Source of the DNA: an uncultured Burkholderiales bacterium
Lineage (GTDB): Bacteria; Pseudomonadota; Gammaproteobacteria; Burkholderiales; Burkholderiaceae_C
Direction: 5' to 3'
Length of the DNA: 47,736 nt
Assembly: GCA_937864005.1 (NCBI GenBank)
Contig: CALMIL010000055.1
Span: 1-47,736 of the forward strand
In this document: piece by piece, positions 8,861-17,423 of the stretch
How positions within the stretch are numbered: position 1 is the stretch's first letter
How the letters are laid out: the number at the start of each line of letters is the position of its first letter
Made by a program: the position numbers and the translations under genes
Notes under the pieces: model-generated
The model's input: only the letters and a program-made list of their open reading frames with translations
Databases searched by the model: none
Told to the model about the DNA's origin: nothing

Positions 8861-10198
8861 ATGAAGAGCCTCGTCCAGATCGCCGCCGAAGTCAGCGGCT
8901 ACGACCCGGGCGCGCTGCCCGTCGCGCAGGCGCGCCAGTTCATCGCCCGCCTCGTGCCGCGCGTCACGGCGGTCGAGATGCTGCCGCTGCGCTCGGCGCT
9001 CGGGCGCGTGCTGGCGCGCGACCTGGTATCGGCCTTCGACGTGCCGGCGCACGACAACGCGGCGATGGACGGCTATGCGCTGCGCGGCAGCGATCTGGCG
9101 GCCGATGCGCCGACGCGGCTTTCGCTGGCCGGCACCGGCCTCGCCGGCCAGCCGTATCTAGGCGAGGTGCAAGCAGGTCAGTGCCTGCGCATCACGACCG
9201 GCGCGGTGATGCCCGCCGGGCTCGATACCGTCGTGCCGCAGGAGTTCGTCCGCATCGATGGCGACGCGGTCATCGTGCCGCCGGGCGTCGTGCGCAGCGG
9301 CGACAACCGCCGCTTCGCCGGCGAAGACCTTGCCGCAGGCGAGGCGGCGTTGCAGGCCGGGCGCGTGCTGCGCCCCGCCGACCTCGGCTTGCTCGCGTCG
9401 CTCGGCAGCGCCGAGGTGCCCGTGCTGCGGCGGCTGCGGGTCGCATTCTTCTCGACCGGCGACGAGTTGCGATCGATCGGCGAGCCGCTCGACGCGGGCT
9501 GCGTTTACGACAGCAACCGCTATACGCTGTGGGGCATGCTGCAGCGTCTGGGCGTCGAGGTGATCGACCTCGGCGTCGTGCGCGACGACCCGGATGCGCT
9601 CGAGGCCGCCTTTCGCGAAGCGGCGGCCTGCGCCGACGCGGTGATCACGTCCGGCGGCGTGAGCGTCGGCGAGGCCGACCACACGAAGGAGATCATGGCC
9701 CGGCTCGGCGAGGTGCTGTTCTGGCGCATCGCGATGCGGCCGGGGCGGCCGATGGCGATCGGACGCATCGGCGCCCGGCCAGGCGCCGAGGGCCGCACCG
9801 GCACAAACGCCGATGCCGGCCCCGGCAGCGGGCGCGGCGGCCACGCCGCAATTCTGTTCGGCCTGCCGGGCAATCCGGTCGCGGTGATGGTGACCTTCTA
9901 CGCTTTCGTTCGCGACGCGCTGCTCGCGATGAGCGGCGCGAGCGTCGAGCCGCTGCCGATGCTGCGCGCCGCGAGCGCGACCGCGATCCGCAAGAAGCCG
10001 GGCCGCACCGAGTTCCAGCGCGGCATCGTCAGCCGCGCTGCGGACGGCAACTGGCAGGTTTCGGTCGCCGCCGCGCAGGGTTCGGGCATCCTGCGCAGCA
10101 TGAGCACCGCCAACGGCCTCGTCGTGCTCGGCGACGCGCAGGGCAACGTCGCCGCCGGCGAGCCGGTCGACGTGCTGCCGTTCGATGGGCTGATCTGA
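8861..10198 (+). CDS. moeA: Molybdopterin molybdenumtransferase MoeA
   Basis: A 445-residue enzyme that inserts molybdate into adenylated molybdopterin. The N-terminus has the domain pattern ...LPLRSALGRVLARDL and VPAHDNAAMDGYAL, where D, N and D contact the substrate. The central MoCF-biosynthesis domain carries FFSTGDEL and VITSGGVSVGEADHTKEI, and the domain IV approach has LPGNPVAVMVTF. An insertion rich in Gly, Arg and Pro near residues 303-327 (between GRIGARPG and GGHAAILFGL) is not typical and looks like a flexible loop. It is the last gene of the moaA operon and faces the TRAP permease gene convergently. Confidence 0.95.
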   Translation: MKSLVQIAAEVSGYDPGALPVAQARQFIARLVPRVTAVEMLPLRSALGRVLARDLVSAFDVPAHDNAAMDGYALRGSDLAADAPTRLSLAGTGLAGQPYLGEVQAGQCLRITTGAVMPAGLDTVVPQEFVRIDGDAVIVPPGVVRSGDNRRFAGEDLAAGEAALQAGRVLRPADLGLLASLGSAEVPVLRRLRVAFFSTGDELRSIGEPLDAGCVYDSNRYTLWGMLQRLGVEVIDLGVVRDDPDALEAAFREAAACADAVITSGGVSVGEADHTKEIMARLGEVLFWRIAMRPGRPMAIGRIGARPGAEGRTGTNADAGPGSGRGGHAAILFGLPGNPVAVMVTFYAFVRDALLAMSGASVEPLPMLRAASATAIRKKPGRTEFQRGIVSRAADGNWQVSVAAAQGSGILRSMSTANGLVVLGDAQGNVAAGEPVDVLPFDGLI

Positions 10199-10200
10199 AG

Positions 10201-10255
10201 GGCGGGCCAGAGATTTCGGCCGCGCTGCCAAAGGCCTCCTTGCAACTGGCCCGTC
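10201..10255. terminator. Weak inverted repeat between convergent moeA and TRAP permease genes
   Basis: The ten-base arms GGCGGGCCAG (10201-10210) and CTGGCCCGTC (10246-10255) can pair with one G-T wobble around a 35-base loop. There is no T tract. It could be a factor-dependent or bidirectional stop, but the long loop makes this weak. Confidence 0.25.
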
Positions 10256-12449
10256 AGCTCGCCGAAGCCACCCGCCCGCGGCCCGCGCGCCAACCGGCCA
10301 GATGCCGCAGGAGCATCGGTGCGATCAGCGCAAGTCCGAACAGCATGCTTGTGAATCCGGGCACGATCATCAGCAGCGACGCGACGACGCACAGGCCCTG
10401 CTCCCAGGCCGTCATCTCGATCAGGAGCCAGCGGCTGAAGGCGGCACCGAGGATCGTGATGCCGAGCACGCAGCCGACGAATGCGGTCGCGAAATCGGGC
10501 CAGTTGAAGCCCTGCGTCACGAGCAGCAGCGACGGCGAGAAGACGAATACGAACGGCACCAGCACCTTGCCCAGGCCGAGCCGGAATGCGGCATTGCCGG
10601 TCTTGAACGGATCGCTGCCGGCCATTCCGGCCGCCGCATAGGCGGCCAGCGCGACCGGCGGCGTGATATCGGCCAGCACGCCGTAGTAGAAGACGAAGAA
10701 GTGCGCGACGAGCGGCTGCACGCCGAGTTGCACGAGGGTCGGCGCGGCAACCGCGACCATGATCAGGTAGTTCGCCGTCGTCGGTATGCCGCAGCCCATC
10801 AGCACGCAGACCACGCCCGTCATCAACAGCGCGGCAAACAGCGTCAGGCTCTGCTCGCTGACGAAAGCCTGTGGCAGCACACCCTGCACCCCGCCCGCGA
10901 TCGCCTGCGCCGCGGTGGTGATGATGTAGCTGATCTTGAAGCCGACGCCGGTCAGCGTGACGACGCCGATCACGATGCCGACCGTCGCCGCCGCCGCGCC
11001 GACCGCCAGCGCATATTTCGCGCCGGTCTCGAAGGCTTCGACCAGCGCGTCGGCGCCGATGCGGCCGCGGATGCCGAGCGCGCGCAGCACGAACGGCGTG
11101 CCGACGATCACGGCGCCGAACAGGCCGACTCTCGCCGCCAGACTTTCGATGCCGCCGAAGGCGAGGACGACGAGCACCGCATGCAGCAGCACGAGCAGCG
11201 TCCAGTTGGCCGGCCGGTTGCCGCGCACCGAGGTCGTCAGCCCGACGATCGCGCACGAGCTGATGCCGCTGAACGCGGCGAGGTAGGGCGTCCTGCCGCT
11301 GACCAGGATGCCGATCAGGAAGACGAGCGGAATCAGCGTCGGCCAGCGTGCCGCGAGCGACTCGCGCAGCCTGGGCATCTCCGCTTCGGTCAGGCCGCGC
11401 AGGCCGCGCCGCTTGGCCTCGAAATGCACCTGCATGAAGACGCCGTAGAAGTGCATGAATGCCGGCACGATCGCGGCGAGGATGATCGTCTGGTACGGCA
11501 CGGCGAGGAACTCGACCATCAGGAACGCCGCCGCGCCCATGATCGGCGGCGTGATCTGCCCGCCGGTCGACGCCGCCGCCTCGACCCCGGCCGCGAAGTG
11601 GCGCGGATAGCCGACGCGGATCATCGCCGGGATCGTCAGCGAGCCGACCGTCACCGCATTCGCCACCGACGAGCCGCTCAACATGCCGAACATCGCCGAG
11701 CCGAAGACGCTGACCTTCGCCGGGCCGCCCGCGAAGCGCCCGGCGACGGTGGATGCGATATCGAGGAAGAGTTGTCCGAGCCCGATGCGTGTGGCCAGCA
11801 CGCCGAACAGCACGAAATGAAAGACGTAGGTCGCGACGACGCCGATCGCAACGCCGTAGATGCCCTGGCTCGTGAGATACAGGTGGTTGACGAGCTGCGG
11901 CCAGCTCGCACCGGCGTGCTTGAGCAGCCCCGGGAAGATCGGCCCCCACAGCGCGTAGGCCATGAAGACGAGCGCGATGATCGGCAGCGGCGCACCCATG
12001 CTGCGCCGCGTCGCCTCGAGCAGCGCGACGATCAGCACGGTGCCCATCGCGACGTCGATCGGCAGCGGGTTGCCGACCCGGAATGCGAGATCGTCGAAGA
12101 TGTAGGGGATATAGAGCACCGAGACGGCGACCGCGAGCCCGAGCAGCCAGTCGACGAGCGGCACGCCGCCCGGCCGCCAGACCGACGCCCGCGGTGCAGC
12201 GTCCGCCTTGCGGCCGGCGAAGACAAGGAAGATCAGACCGAGCACGAACGCCATGTGGATCGCGCGGTGCGTCGTCTCGCGCAGCAGGCCGAAGCCGGCG
12301 GTGTAGTAGTGGAAGCACGACAGCGCGATCAACAGCCACTTGACGATCGTCGTCGCCGGCGGCAGCGTCGGCCGAAAGCGCATCTCCGGATCGAACTTCT
12401 CCTCCAGCGCCTGCAGTGAGCGCGGGTCGATCTCGGCAGATGAAGTCAT
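10254..12449 (-). CDS. TRAP transporter fused permease (TAXI type, DctQM-like)
   Basis: Integral inner-membrane protein of 731 residues in which the small (DctQ-like) and large (DctM-like) permease parts are fused, as is usual for TAXI-TRAP systems. Many hydrophobic helices are visible throughout. Conserved DctM-type segments include FGMLSGSSVANAVTVGSLTIP and EAAASTGGQITPPIMGAAAF in the first half and GCGIPTTANYLIM and YYGVLADITPPVALAAYA in the second, which form the sodium and substrate path. It is preceded on the same strand by the TAXI binding-protein gene, with an intrinsic terminator in between. No ribosome-binding site is evident before ATG 12449. Substrate is unknown; studied TAXI systems take up small organic acids such as glutamate or 2-oxoglutarate. 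Confidence 0.92.
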   Translation of the reverse strand: MTSSAEIDPRSLQALEEKFDPEMRFRPTLPPATTIVKWLLIALSCFHYYTAGFGLLRETTHRAIHMAFVLGLIFLVFAGRKADAAPRASVWRPGGVPLVDWLLGLAVAVSVLYIPYIFDDLAFRVGNPLPIDVAMGTVLIVALLEATRRSMGAPLPIIALVFMAYALWGPIFPGLLKHAGASWPQLVNHLYLTSQGIYGVAIGVVATYVFHFVLFGVLATRIGLGQLFLDIASTVAGRFAGGPAKVSVFGSAMFGMLSGSSVANAVTVGSLTIPAMIRVGYPRHFAAGVEAAASTGGQITPPIMGAAAFLMVEFLAVPYQTIILAAIVPAFMHFYGVFMQVHFEAKRRGLRGLTEAEMPRLRESLAARWPTLIPLVFLIGILVSGRTPYLAAFSGISSCAIVGLTTSVRGNRPANWTLLVLLHAVLVVLAFGGIESLAARVGLFGAVIVGTPFVLRALGIRGRIGADALVEAFETGAKYALAVGAAAATVGIVIGVVTLTGVGFKISYIITTAAQAIAGGVQGVLPQAFVSEQSLTLFAALLMTGVVCVLMGCGIPTTANYLIMVAVAAPTLVQLGVQPLVAHFFVFYYGVLADITPPVALAAYAAAGMAGSDPFKTGNAAFRLGLGKVLVPFVFVFSPSLLLVTQGFNWPDFATAFVGCVLGITILGAAFSRWLLIEMTAWEQGLCVVASLLMIVPGFTSMLFGLALIAPMLLRHLAGWRAGRGRVASAS

Positions 12450-12458
12450 GGTGCTGGA

Positions 12459-12490
12459 ACAAAAAACGGGCGGTATCGCGACCGCCCGTT
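12459..12490 (-). terminator. Intrinsic terminator between TAXI binding protein and TRAP permease
   Basis: Perfect ten-base stem AACGGGCGGT (12465-12474) / ACCGCCCGTT (12481-12490) with a six-base loop. On the minus strand the stem is followed by a run of six T, so it reads as a Rho-independent terminator after the binding-protein gene. It ends about ten bases before the permease start codon. Confidence 0.85.
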
Positions 12491-12516
12491 GTGAAACGAG
12501 ATGCTGCGGGCCGGCG

Positions 12517-13464
12517 CTATTTGATCAGCCCGACTTCGCGGTAGTACTTCTCGGCGCCCGGATGGAAGGGAATGCCGGCGCCCTTGACCGCGTTCTCCTT
12601 CGTGATCAGCTTGCCCTTGGCGTGTCCGGCGGCGAGCGTCTTCTGCGTCGAGTCGGCGAACAGCGCCTTCGTGATCTCGTAGACCGTCTGCGTGTCGGCC
12701 TTCGCGCTCGTCACCCATTGTGCGCCGAGCGCCAGGGTCTGGACCTGCCCCACATCCTTGTAGGTACCCGCGGGGATCACGTCGACCGCGAAGAACGGGC
12801 TGGCCTGGCGCAGCTTCTCGGCCTGCGGCCCGTCGATCGGGATCAATTCGATGCCGGCGCCGCCCGATGCAAGCTCGGCGATCGCGCCGGCCGGCGCACC
12901 GCCGACGAAGAAGAATGCGTCGAGCGCACCGTCCTTCATCTTCTCGCCGGCCTGGTTCGGCTTCACGTACTCGGGCTTGATATCGGCTTCGCTCAACCCG
13001 TAGGCGGCGAGGATCATCTTGGCATCGACGAGCGTGCCCGACCCGGGTTCGTCGAGTGCGACGCGCTTGCCCTTGAGGTCGGCCACGGACTTGATTCCGG
13101 AGCCCTTGCGCGCAACGAGGTGCACGCTTTCCGGATACAGCGTCGCAATCAGGCGCAGGTCGGCGACCTTCGGCTTGCCTTCGTAGATGCCGGTGCCGGT
13201 ATAGGCCCAGCTGGCCACGTCGGCCTGCGAGAAGCCCGACTCCATCGCACCGCCGGCGATGGCCGTGACATTGGCGACCGAGCCGTTGCTCGACTGCGCG
13301 GTGACGATGATCTTGCCGGGCTGCGTGACCGCATTCGCGATCATGCCGCCGACCGGATAGTAGGTGCCGGCCGTGCCGCCGGTGCCGATACGGAAGAACT
13401 GCTGCGCCTGCGCGCTGCCGGCCATCGCCAGCGCGACGAACGCCGGAATCAGAAAGCGCTTCAT
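12517..13464 (-). CDS. TAXI family TRAP transporter solute-binding protein
   Basis: Periplasmic binding protein of 315 residues. A Sec signal peptide is clear: MKRFLIPAFVALAMAGSAQA, with cleavage expected after the AQA. The mature protein opens with FRIGTGGTAGTYYPVGGMI, the signature of TAXI (TRAP-associated extracytoplasmic immunogenic) proteins, followed by SNGSVANVTAI and the ADLKGKRVALDEPGSGT hinge region. AAGGAG five bases upstream supports ATG 13464. It is first in the transport operon; the terminator after it would let it be made in excess over the permease, as is usual for binding proteins. Ligand cannot be told from sequence. Confidence 0.93.
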   Translation of the reverse strand: MKRFLIPAFVALAMAGSAQAQQFFRIGTGGTAGTYYPVGGMIANAVTQPGKIIVTAQSSNGSVANVTAIAGGAMESGFSQADVASWAYTGTGIYEGKPKVADLRLIATLYPESVHLVARKGSGIKSVADLKGKRVALDEPGSGTLVDAKMILAAYGLSEADIKPEYVKPNQAGEKMKDGALDAFFFVGGAPAGAIAELASGGAGIELIPIDGPQAEKLRQASPFFAVDVIPAGTYKDVGQVQTLALGAQWVTSAKADTQTVYEITKALFADSTQKTLAAGHAKGKLITKENAVKGAGIPFHPGAEKYYREVGLIK

Positions 13465-13575
13465 CGGTACTCCTTCGATTGCTTGAAACCGCTTCGCAGT
13501 GGACCATAGTCGACCGCGCCGGCAAACACTGAGAAACCCGCGCCCGGACCAGGCGCGCTGCGCGCTCGCTGCGCG

Positions 13576-14049
13576 CTAGAGGTAAGCCGCCGCGCCGCGA
13601 TTCGCGAGCGCATCGGCGCGCTCGTTGCCCGGATCGCCCGAGTGGCCCTTGACCCAGCGCCAGTGCACGTCGTGCAGTTCGCGCAGCGCGTCGAGCCGCG
13701 CCCAGAGCTCGGCATTCTTCACCGGCTTCCTGTCGGCGGTCTTCCAGCCGCGCTGCTTCCAGCCGTGAATCCACTCGGTGATGCCTTTGCGGACGTACTC
13801 GCTGTCGGTGTGGATCGTCACCGTGCAATTGCGCTTGAGCGTCGCCAGCGCCTCGATCACGGCGGTGAGTTCCATGCGGTTGTTGGTCGTCAGCCGCTCG
13901 CCGCCGAAGAGCTCCTTCTCGTGGCCGTCGGCGGCAAGCCACGCGCCCCAGCCGCCCGGTCCCGGATTGCCCTTGCACGCGCCGTCGGTGTAGATCGTCA
14001 CCTGCGGGCGGCGGATCGCCGCGCGCCCGGTATCGGAGGACGTCGTCAT
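13576..14049 (-). CDS. rnhA: Ribonuclease HI
   Basis: A 157-residue RNase HI that cleaves RNA in RNA-DNA hybrids. All four carboxylates of the active site are present: D22 ([14 protein letters not shown]), E60 (NNRMEL), D82 (HTDSEY) and D146 ([10 protein letters not shown]). The basic loop [18 protein letters not shown] used for substrate binding is intact. The ATG overlaps the stop of the upstream methyltransferase gene by four bases (ATGA), so the two are co-translated. In many Burkholderiales dnaQ follows rnhA; here it does not, and a TRAP transporter cluster follows instead. Confidence 0.96.
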   Translation of the reverse strand: MTTSSDTGRAAIRRPQVTIYTDGACKGNPGPGGWGAWLAADGHEKELFGGERLTTNNRMELTAVIEALATLKRNCTVTIHTDSEYVRKGITEWIHGWKQRGWKTADRKPVKNAELWARLDALRELHDVHWRWVKGHSGDPGNERADALANRGAAAYL

Positions 14050-14840
14050 GCGGCTTCGCGGTTGTTCGCGACCGCCGTCGGCGCCGCGATCGGCTTCGCG
14101 TTTTGCTGCCGGACGAGCCCGACCAGGCGCATGCCGCGCACGCGCTTGACGGCGACCAGAAAGTAGACCGCGCCGAAGACCGGCCACCAGCGGTCTCCGA
14201 TGCGATCCATCCAGCCGAAACGGGCGAGGCCCTTCTCCGACATGAACGGCGGCCGGTAGCAGCCGAAGCGCCCGCCCTCGACCTCGAAGCTCAGCAGGCG
14301 CAGCCAGTCGCGCAGGCGGCCGTAGCGCAGGAACTCGCCGTCGCTCGGCAGATAGAGCGGCCTGGCGGCGACGAGCCCGAGGCGCTGGCGCAGGTGCCCG
14401 AGCTTCTGGCGCAGGCCCCACAGGCTGAACGGATTGAAGCCAAGGATGACGAGCCGGCCCTCCGGACGCAGCACCCGCTCGGCCTCGCGCAGCGCGCGAT
14501 GCGCGTCGTGCGCGAGTTCGAGCGTATGCGGCATCACGACCAGATCGAGGCTCTGGCTGTCGATCGGCAGCGCCTCGAAATCGCAGCGCAGGAGCGCCGC
14601 GGCGGACAATGACGCGCCGTCGTCCGGTGGTGCGCTGGTGGCGTCCAGCGCGATCCAGCGGTGCGGCATGCGGTTCGCGCGCAAGGCATCGAGCTCGGGA
14701 AGCCCGACCTGCAAGGCGTGAAAGCCGAAGACGTCGGCCACCGCCTGATCGAGCTCGCGTTGCTCCCAGCCAAGCAAATAGCGGCCCGCAGGGGTTTTCA
14801 ACCAGCGAGCCAAACCTATAATCGCGCGGTCTTGCGTCAT
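14046..14840 (-). CDS. Class I SAM-dependent methyltransferase
   Basis: A 264-residue cytoplasmic protein of the methyltransferase family usually found before rnhA in betaproteobacteria. The glycine-rich motif I is degenerate (ALQVGLPE in place of D-x-G-x-G). Later motifs are recognisable: [20 protein letters not shown] and [19 protein letters not shown]. Its substrate is unknown. The stop overlaps rnhA. In relatives a divergent gloB (glyoxalase II) normally sits next to it; here the neighbour across 248 bases is an mltD-like gene and no gloB is found. The start at ATG 14840 has no clear ribosome-binding site. Confidence 0.88.
   Translation of the reverse strand: MTQDRAIIGLARWLKTPAGRYLLGWEQRELDQAVADVFGFHALQVGLPELDALRANRMPHRWIALDATSAPPDDGASLSAAALLRCDFEALPIDSQSLDLVVMPHTLELAHDAHRALREAERVLRPEGRLVILGFNPFSLWGLRQKLGHLRQRLGLVAARPLYLPSDGEFLRYGRLRDWLRLLSFEVEGGRFGCYRPPFMSEKGLARFGWMDRIGDRWWPVFGAVYFLVAVKRVRGMRLVGLVRQQNAKPIAAPTAVANNREAA
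14795..14822 (+). promoter_or_regulatory. Possible sigma-70 promoter for mltD-like gene
   Basis: A perfect TATAAT at 14817-14822 is preceded, with a 16-base spacer, by TTTTCA (14795-14800). It points rightward toward the transglycosylase gene, giving a leader of about 260 bases, and it lies inside the start of the methyltransferase gene. Perfect -10 boxes are rare in this GC-rich sequence. Confidence 0.4.
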
Positions 14841-15088
14841 GAATTCAACTGCACCGCCACCTTCAGCAATAGGAACATCCGGGCGCCCGACGCACGCGCT
14901 GAGGCGATCGCGGGCGGTCCCGCACGGACAGCGCCGGCACGAGCAGCGATGAAGGCATCGGCATCGGCGCTGACCGGCATTCTAGTGATGCACTCGCGCA
15001 GCCGCGCTCCCGGCTGCTTCGCCCGCCGCGGCGTTGGCCCGCGCCGCGCCATGCTGGCGACGACTCTCGAATCGAAGGACAAGAACCG

Positions 15089-16714
15089 ATGACGCTGCGC
15101 CTGCTCGCCCTGATCGGTGCCCTGCTTCTCGCGGGCTGCGCGGCAACCCCGAGTCACACCGATACGGCGGCAGCGCCGATTCCGCAAGCCGCGATCGCCG
15201 CACCGGCACCGGCCGTGCAGACGGCGCCGTCGTCGCAGGCAGCACAGATGGCCGCCGCCAAGCGTGCTTCGCGTACCGCTGGCACCGGACTCGACCCAGA
15301 CGACGAAGCGGCGCGCACCGACCTCTGGATCCGCGTGCGGCGCGGCTTCGCGATCCCAGATCTCGACACCGACCTCGTGCGCAAGGGCGAGCAGTGGTAT
15401 ACGAGCCGCCCCGACTACGTCGCGCGCATGACCGAGCGCTCGAGCCGCTACATGTTCTACATCGTCGAGGAAATCGAGCGCCGCGGCATGCCGACCGAGA
15501 TCGCGCTGCTGCCCTTCATCGAGAGCGCGTTCAACCCGCAGGCGATCTCGACCGCCAAGGCGTCGGGCATGTGGCAGTTCATGGCCGCGACCGGCAAGGA
15601 TTTCGACCTCAAGCAGAATGTCTTTCGCGACGACCGGCGCAACGTCATCGCCTCGACCCGCGCCGCGCTCGACTACCTCACCAGGCTGCACGCTCAGTTC
15701 GGCGACTGGCAGCTTGCGCTCGCCGCCTACAACTGGGGCGAAGGCAGCGTGCAGCGGGCAATCGACCGCAACCAGCGCGCCGGCAAGCCGACCGACTACC
15801 TGAGCCTGAAGATGCCCGAGGAGACGCGCTACTACGTGCCCAAGCTGCAGGCGGTGAAGAATATCGTCGCCGATCCGGCGGGCTTCGGCCTGACGCTGCC
15901 GCCGCTGCCGAACCATCCGTACTTCCTGAGCGTGCCGATCGAGCGCGATATCGATGTCGCGCTCGCGGTGCGGCTCTCGGGGGTGTCGATGGAGGAGTTC
16001 AAGACGCTGAACCCGCAGATGAACCAGCCGGTGATCCTGGCCGCCGGCACGCCGCAGATCCTGCTGCCCTACGACAATGCGAACCAGTTCCTGCACCGGC
16101 TCGCCGCCTACAACGGCAGCACGGCGAGCTGGACGGCGTGGGTCGCGCCCAGGACGCTCAAGCCCGCGGCGGTTGCCGAGCAGGTCGGGATGAGCGAGAC
16201 GACCCTGCGCGACGCAAACCGCATTCCGCCGAAGATGCTCGTCAAGGCGGGCTCGACGCTGATCGTGCCGCGCGACGCGAAACTGCACGCCGATGTACCC
16301 GAGCACGTGGCCGACGGCGCGATGCTCGCGCTCGCGCCCGATCTGCCGCCGCTGCACAAGACGACGCTCAAGGCCGGCAGCAAGGACAGCGTGGCGACCA
16401 TCGCCAGCCGCTATCGGGTCAGCAAGGCACAGATCGCCGAATGGAACGATGTCGCCGAAACTGCGCATTTCAAGCGCGGGCAGACAGTCGTTGTCTATGT
16501 CCCTGCCAAGCGCGTCCGCGTCGCGGCGGGCGACTCGCGCAAGGGAGAGGTGCATGCCAAGCCCGCCGCGGCGCCCAAGTCCAAGCCGGTTCGCGTCGCC
16601 TCCCAATCGGCGAAGAAGCCGGCGAAGAAGGTCGCCGATGCCGGCAAGCACGGCGGCGCGGCGAGCGTGCGCGTCGCGGAATCCGGATCGCGCGAGTCGT
16701 CGAACGCGAATTGA
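15089..16714 (+). CDS. mltD: Membrane-bound lytic murein transglycosylase D-like lipoprotein
   Basis: A 541-residue lipoprotein that cleaves peptidoglycan with formation of 1,6-anhydro ends. The signal peptide ends in the lipobox LLAGC with Cys17. The SLT domain lies at about 100-260, with catalytic Glu145 in FIESAFNPQA and the typical ASGMWQFM and YNWGEGSVQRAI segments. Two LysM-like peptidoglycan-binding repeats follow, near 341-394 (the weaker) and 424-471 (the clearer). The C-terminal tail of about 50 residues is rich in Lys and Ala, which could add charge-based wall binding. GAAGGA nine bases before ATG 15089 supports the start. A GC hairpin follows the stop. Confidence 0.93.
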   Translation: MTLRLLALIGALLLAGCAATPSHTDTAAAPIPQAAIAAPAPAVQTAPSSQAAQMAAAKRASRTAGTGLDPDDEAARTDLWIRVRRGFAIPDLDTDLVRKGEQWYTSRPDYVARMTERSSRYMFYIVEEIERRGMPTEIALLPFIESAFNPQAISTAKASGMWQFMAATGKDFDLKQNVFRDDRRNVIASTRAALDYLTRLHAQFGDWQLALAAYNWGEGSVQRAIDRNQRAGKPTDYLSLKMPEETRYYVPKLQAVKNIVADPAGFGLTLPPLPNHPYFLSVPIERDIDVALAVRLSGVSMEEFKTLNPQMNQPVILAAGTPQILLPYDNANQFLHRLAAYNGSTASWTAWVAPRTLKPAAVAEQVGMSETTLRDANRIPPKMLVKAGSTLIVPRDAKLHADVPEHVADGAMLALAPDLPPLHKTTLKAGSKDSVATIASRYRVSKAQIAEWNDVAETAHFKRGQTVVVYVPAKRVRVAAGDSRKGEVHAKPAAAPKSKPVRVASQSAKKPAKKVADAGKHGGAASVRVAESGSRESSNAN

Positions 16715-16716
16715 AG

Positions 16717-16739
16717 CGGGCCGGTCGTCGACCGGCCCG
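16717..16739. terminator. GC-rich hairpin between convergent mltD and sodB
   Basis: Perfect ten-base stem CGGGCCGGTC (16717-16726) / GACCGGCCCG (16730-16739) with a three-base loop, placed just after the mltD stop and 26 bases beyond the sodB stop. There is no T tract on either strand, so it may act as a shared 3' end stabiliser or weak bidirectional terminator. Confidence 0.6.
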
Positions 16740-16765
16740 GCGTCAATCGGCCCGCGCCCGGCGCA

Positions 16766-17347
16766 TCAGCCGAAATTGGCCTCGACGAATTTCCAGTTGA
16801 CGAGCGAGGCGAGGAAGGTCTCGACCCACTTCGGCCGCAGATTGCGATAGTCGATGTAGTAGGCGTGCTCCCAGACGTCGATCGTCAGCAGGGGCTTGTC
16901 GCCGGTCGTCAGCGGCGTGCCGGCCGCGCCCATGTTGACGATGTCGACGCTGCCGTCGGCCTTCTTCACGAGCCAGGTCCAGCCCGATCCGAAATTGCCG
17001 ACCGCGCTCTTCGTGAACGCCTCCTTGAACGCGGCGAAGCTGCCCCACTTCGCGACGATCGCCTTGCCGAGCGCACCGCCCGGCTCGCCGCCGCCCTTGG
17101 GCGCCATGCAGTTCCAGAAGAAGGTGTGGTTCCAGACCTGGGCCGCGTTGTTGTAGATGCCGCCGCTGGACTTGCGAACGATATCCTCGAGGCTCATCGA
17201 TTCGAACTCGGTGCCCTTTTGCAGGTTGTTCAGGTTCACGACATACGCGTTGTGATGCTTGTCGTGGTGGTATTCGAGCGTCTCCTTGCTCAGGTGCGGA
17301 GCAAGCGCGTCGTGCGCATAAGGCAGCGCAGGCAGGGTATGTTCCAT
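16766..17347 (-). CDS. sodB: Superoxide dismutase, iron type
   Basis: A 193-residue cytoplasmic superoxide dismutase. All four metal ligands are present: H27, H74 (VWNHTFFW), D157 and H161 ([11 protein letters not shown]). [14 protein letters not shown] and the GSGWTWLV segment favour iron over manganese, although some members accept either. Length is the usual 190-200 residues. It lies downstream of xseA on the same strand with a 76-base gap, an order common in Burkholderiales. Confidence 0.96.
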   Translation of the reverse strand: MEHTLPALPYAHDALAPHLSKETLEYHHDKHHNAYVVNLNNLQKGTEFESMSLEDIVRKSSGGIYNNAAQVWNHTFFWNCMAPKGGGEPGGALGKAIVAKWGSFAAFKEAFTKSAVGNFGSGWTWLVKKADGSVDIVNMGAAGTPLTTGDKPLLTIDVWEHAYYIDYRNLRPKWVETFLASLVNWKFVEANFG

Positions 17348-17423
17348 TGCGTTCCTTTCTTGTCGGTTGGGGTGATCCGATCGATTGTAGGCATCCGCCT
17401 TGACCCTTGCCCGTCTGCCTGCA

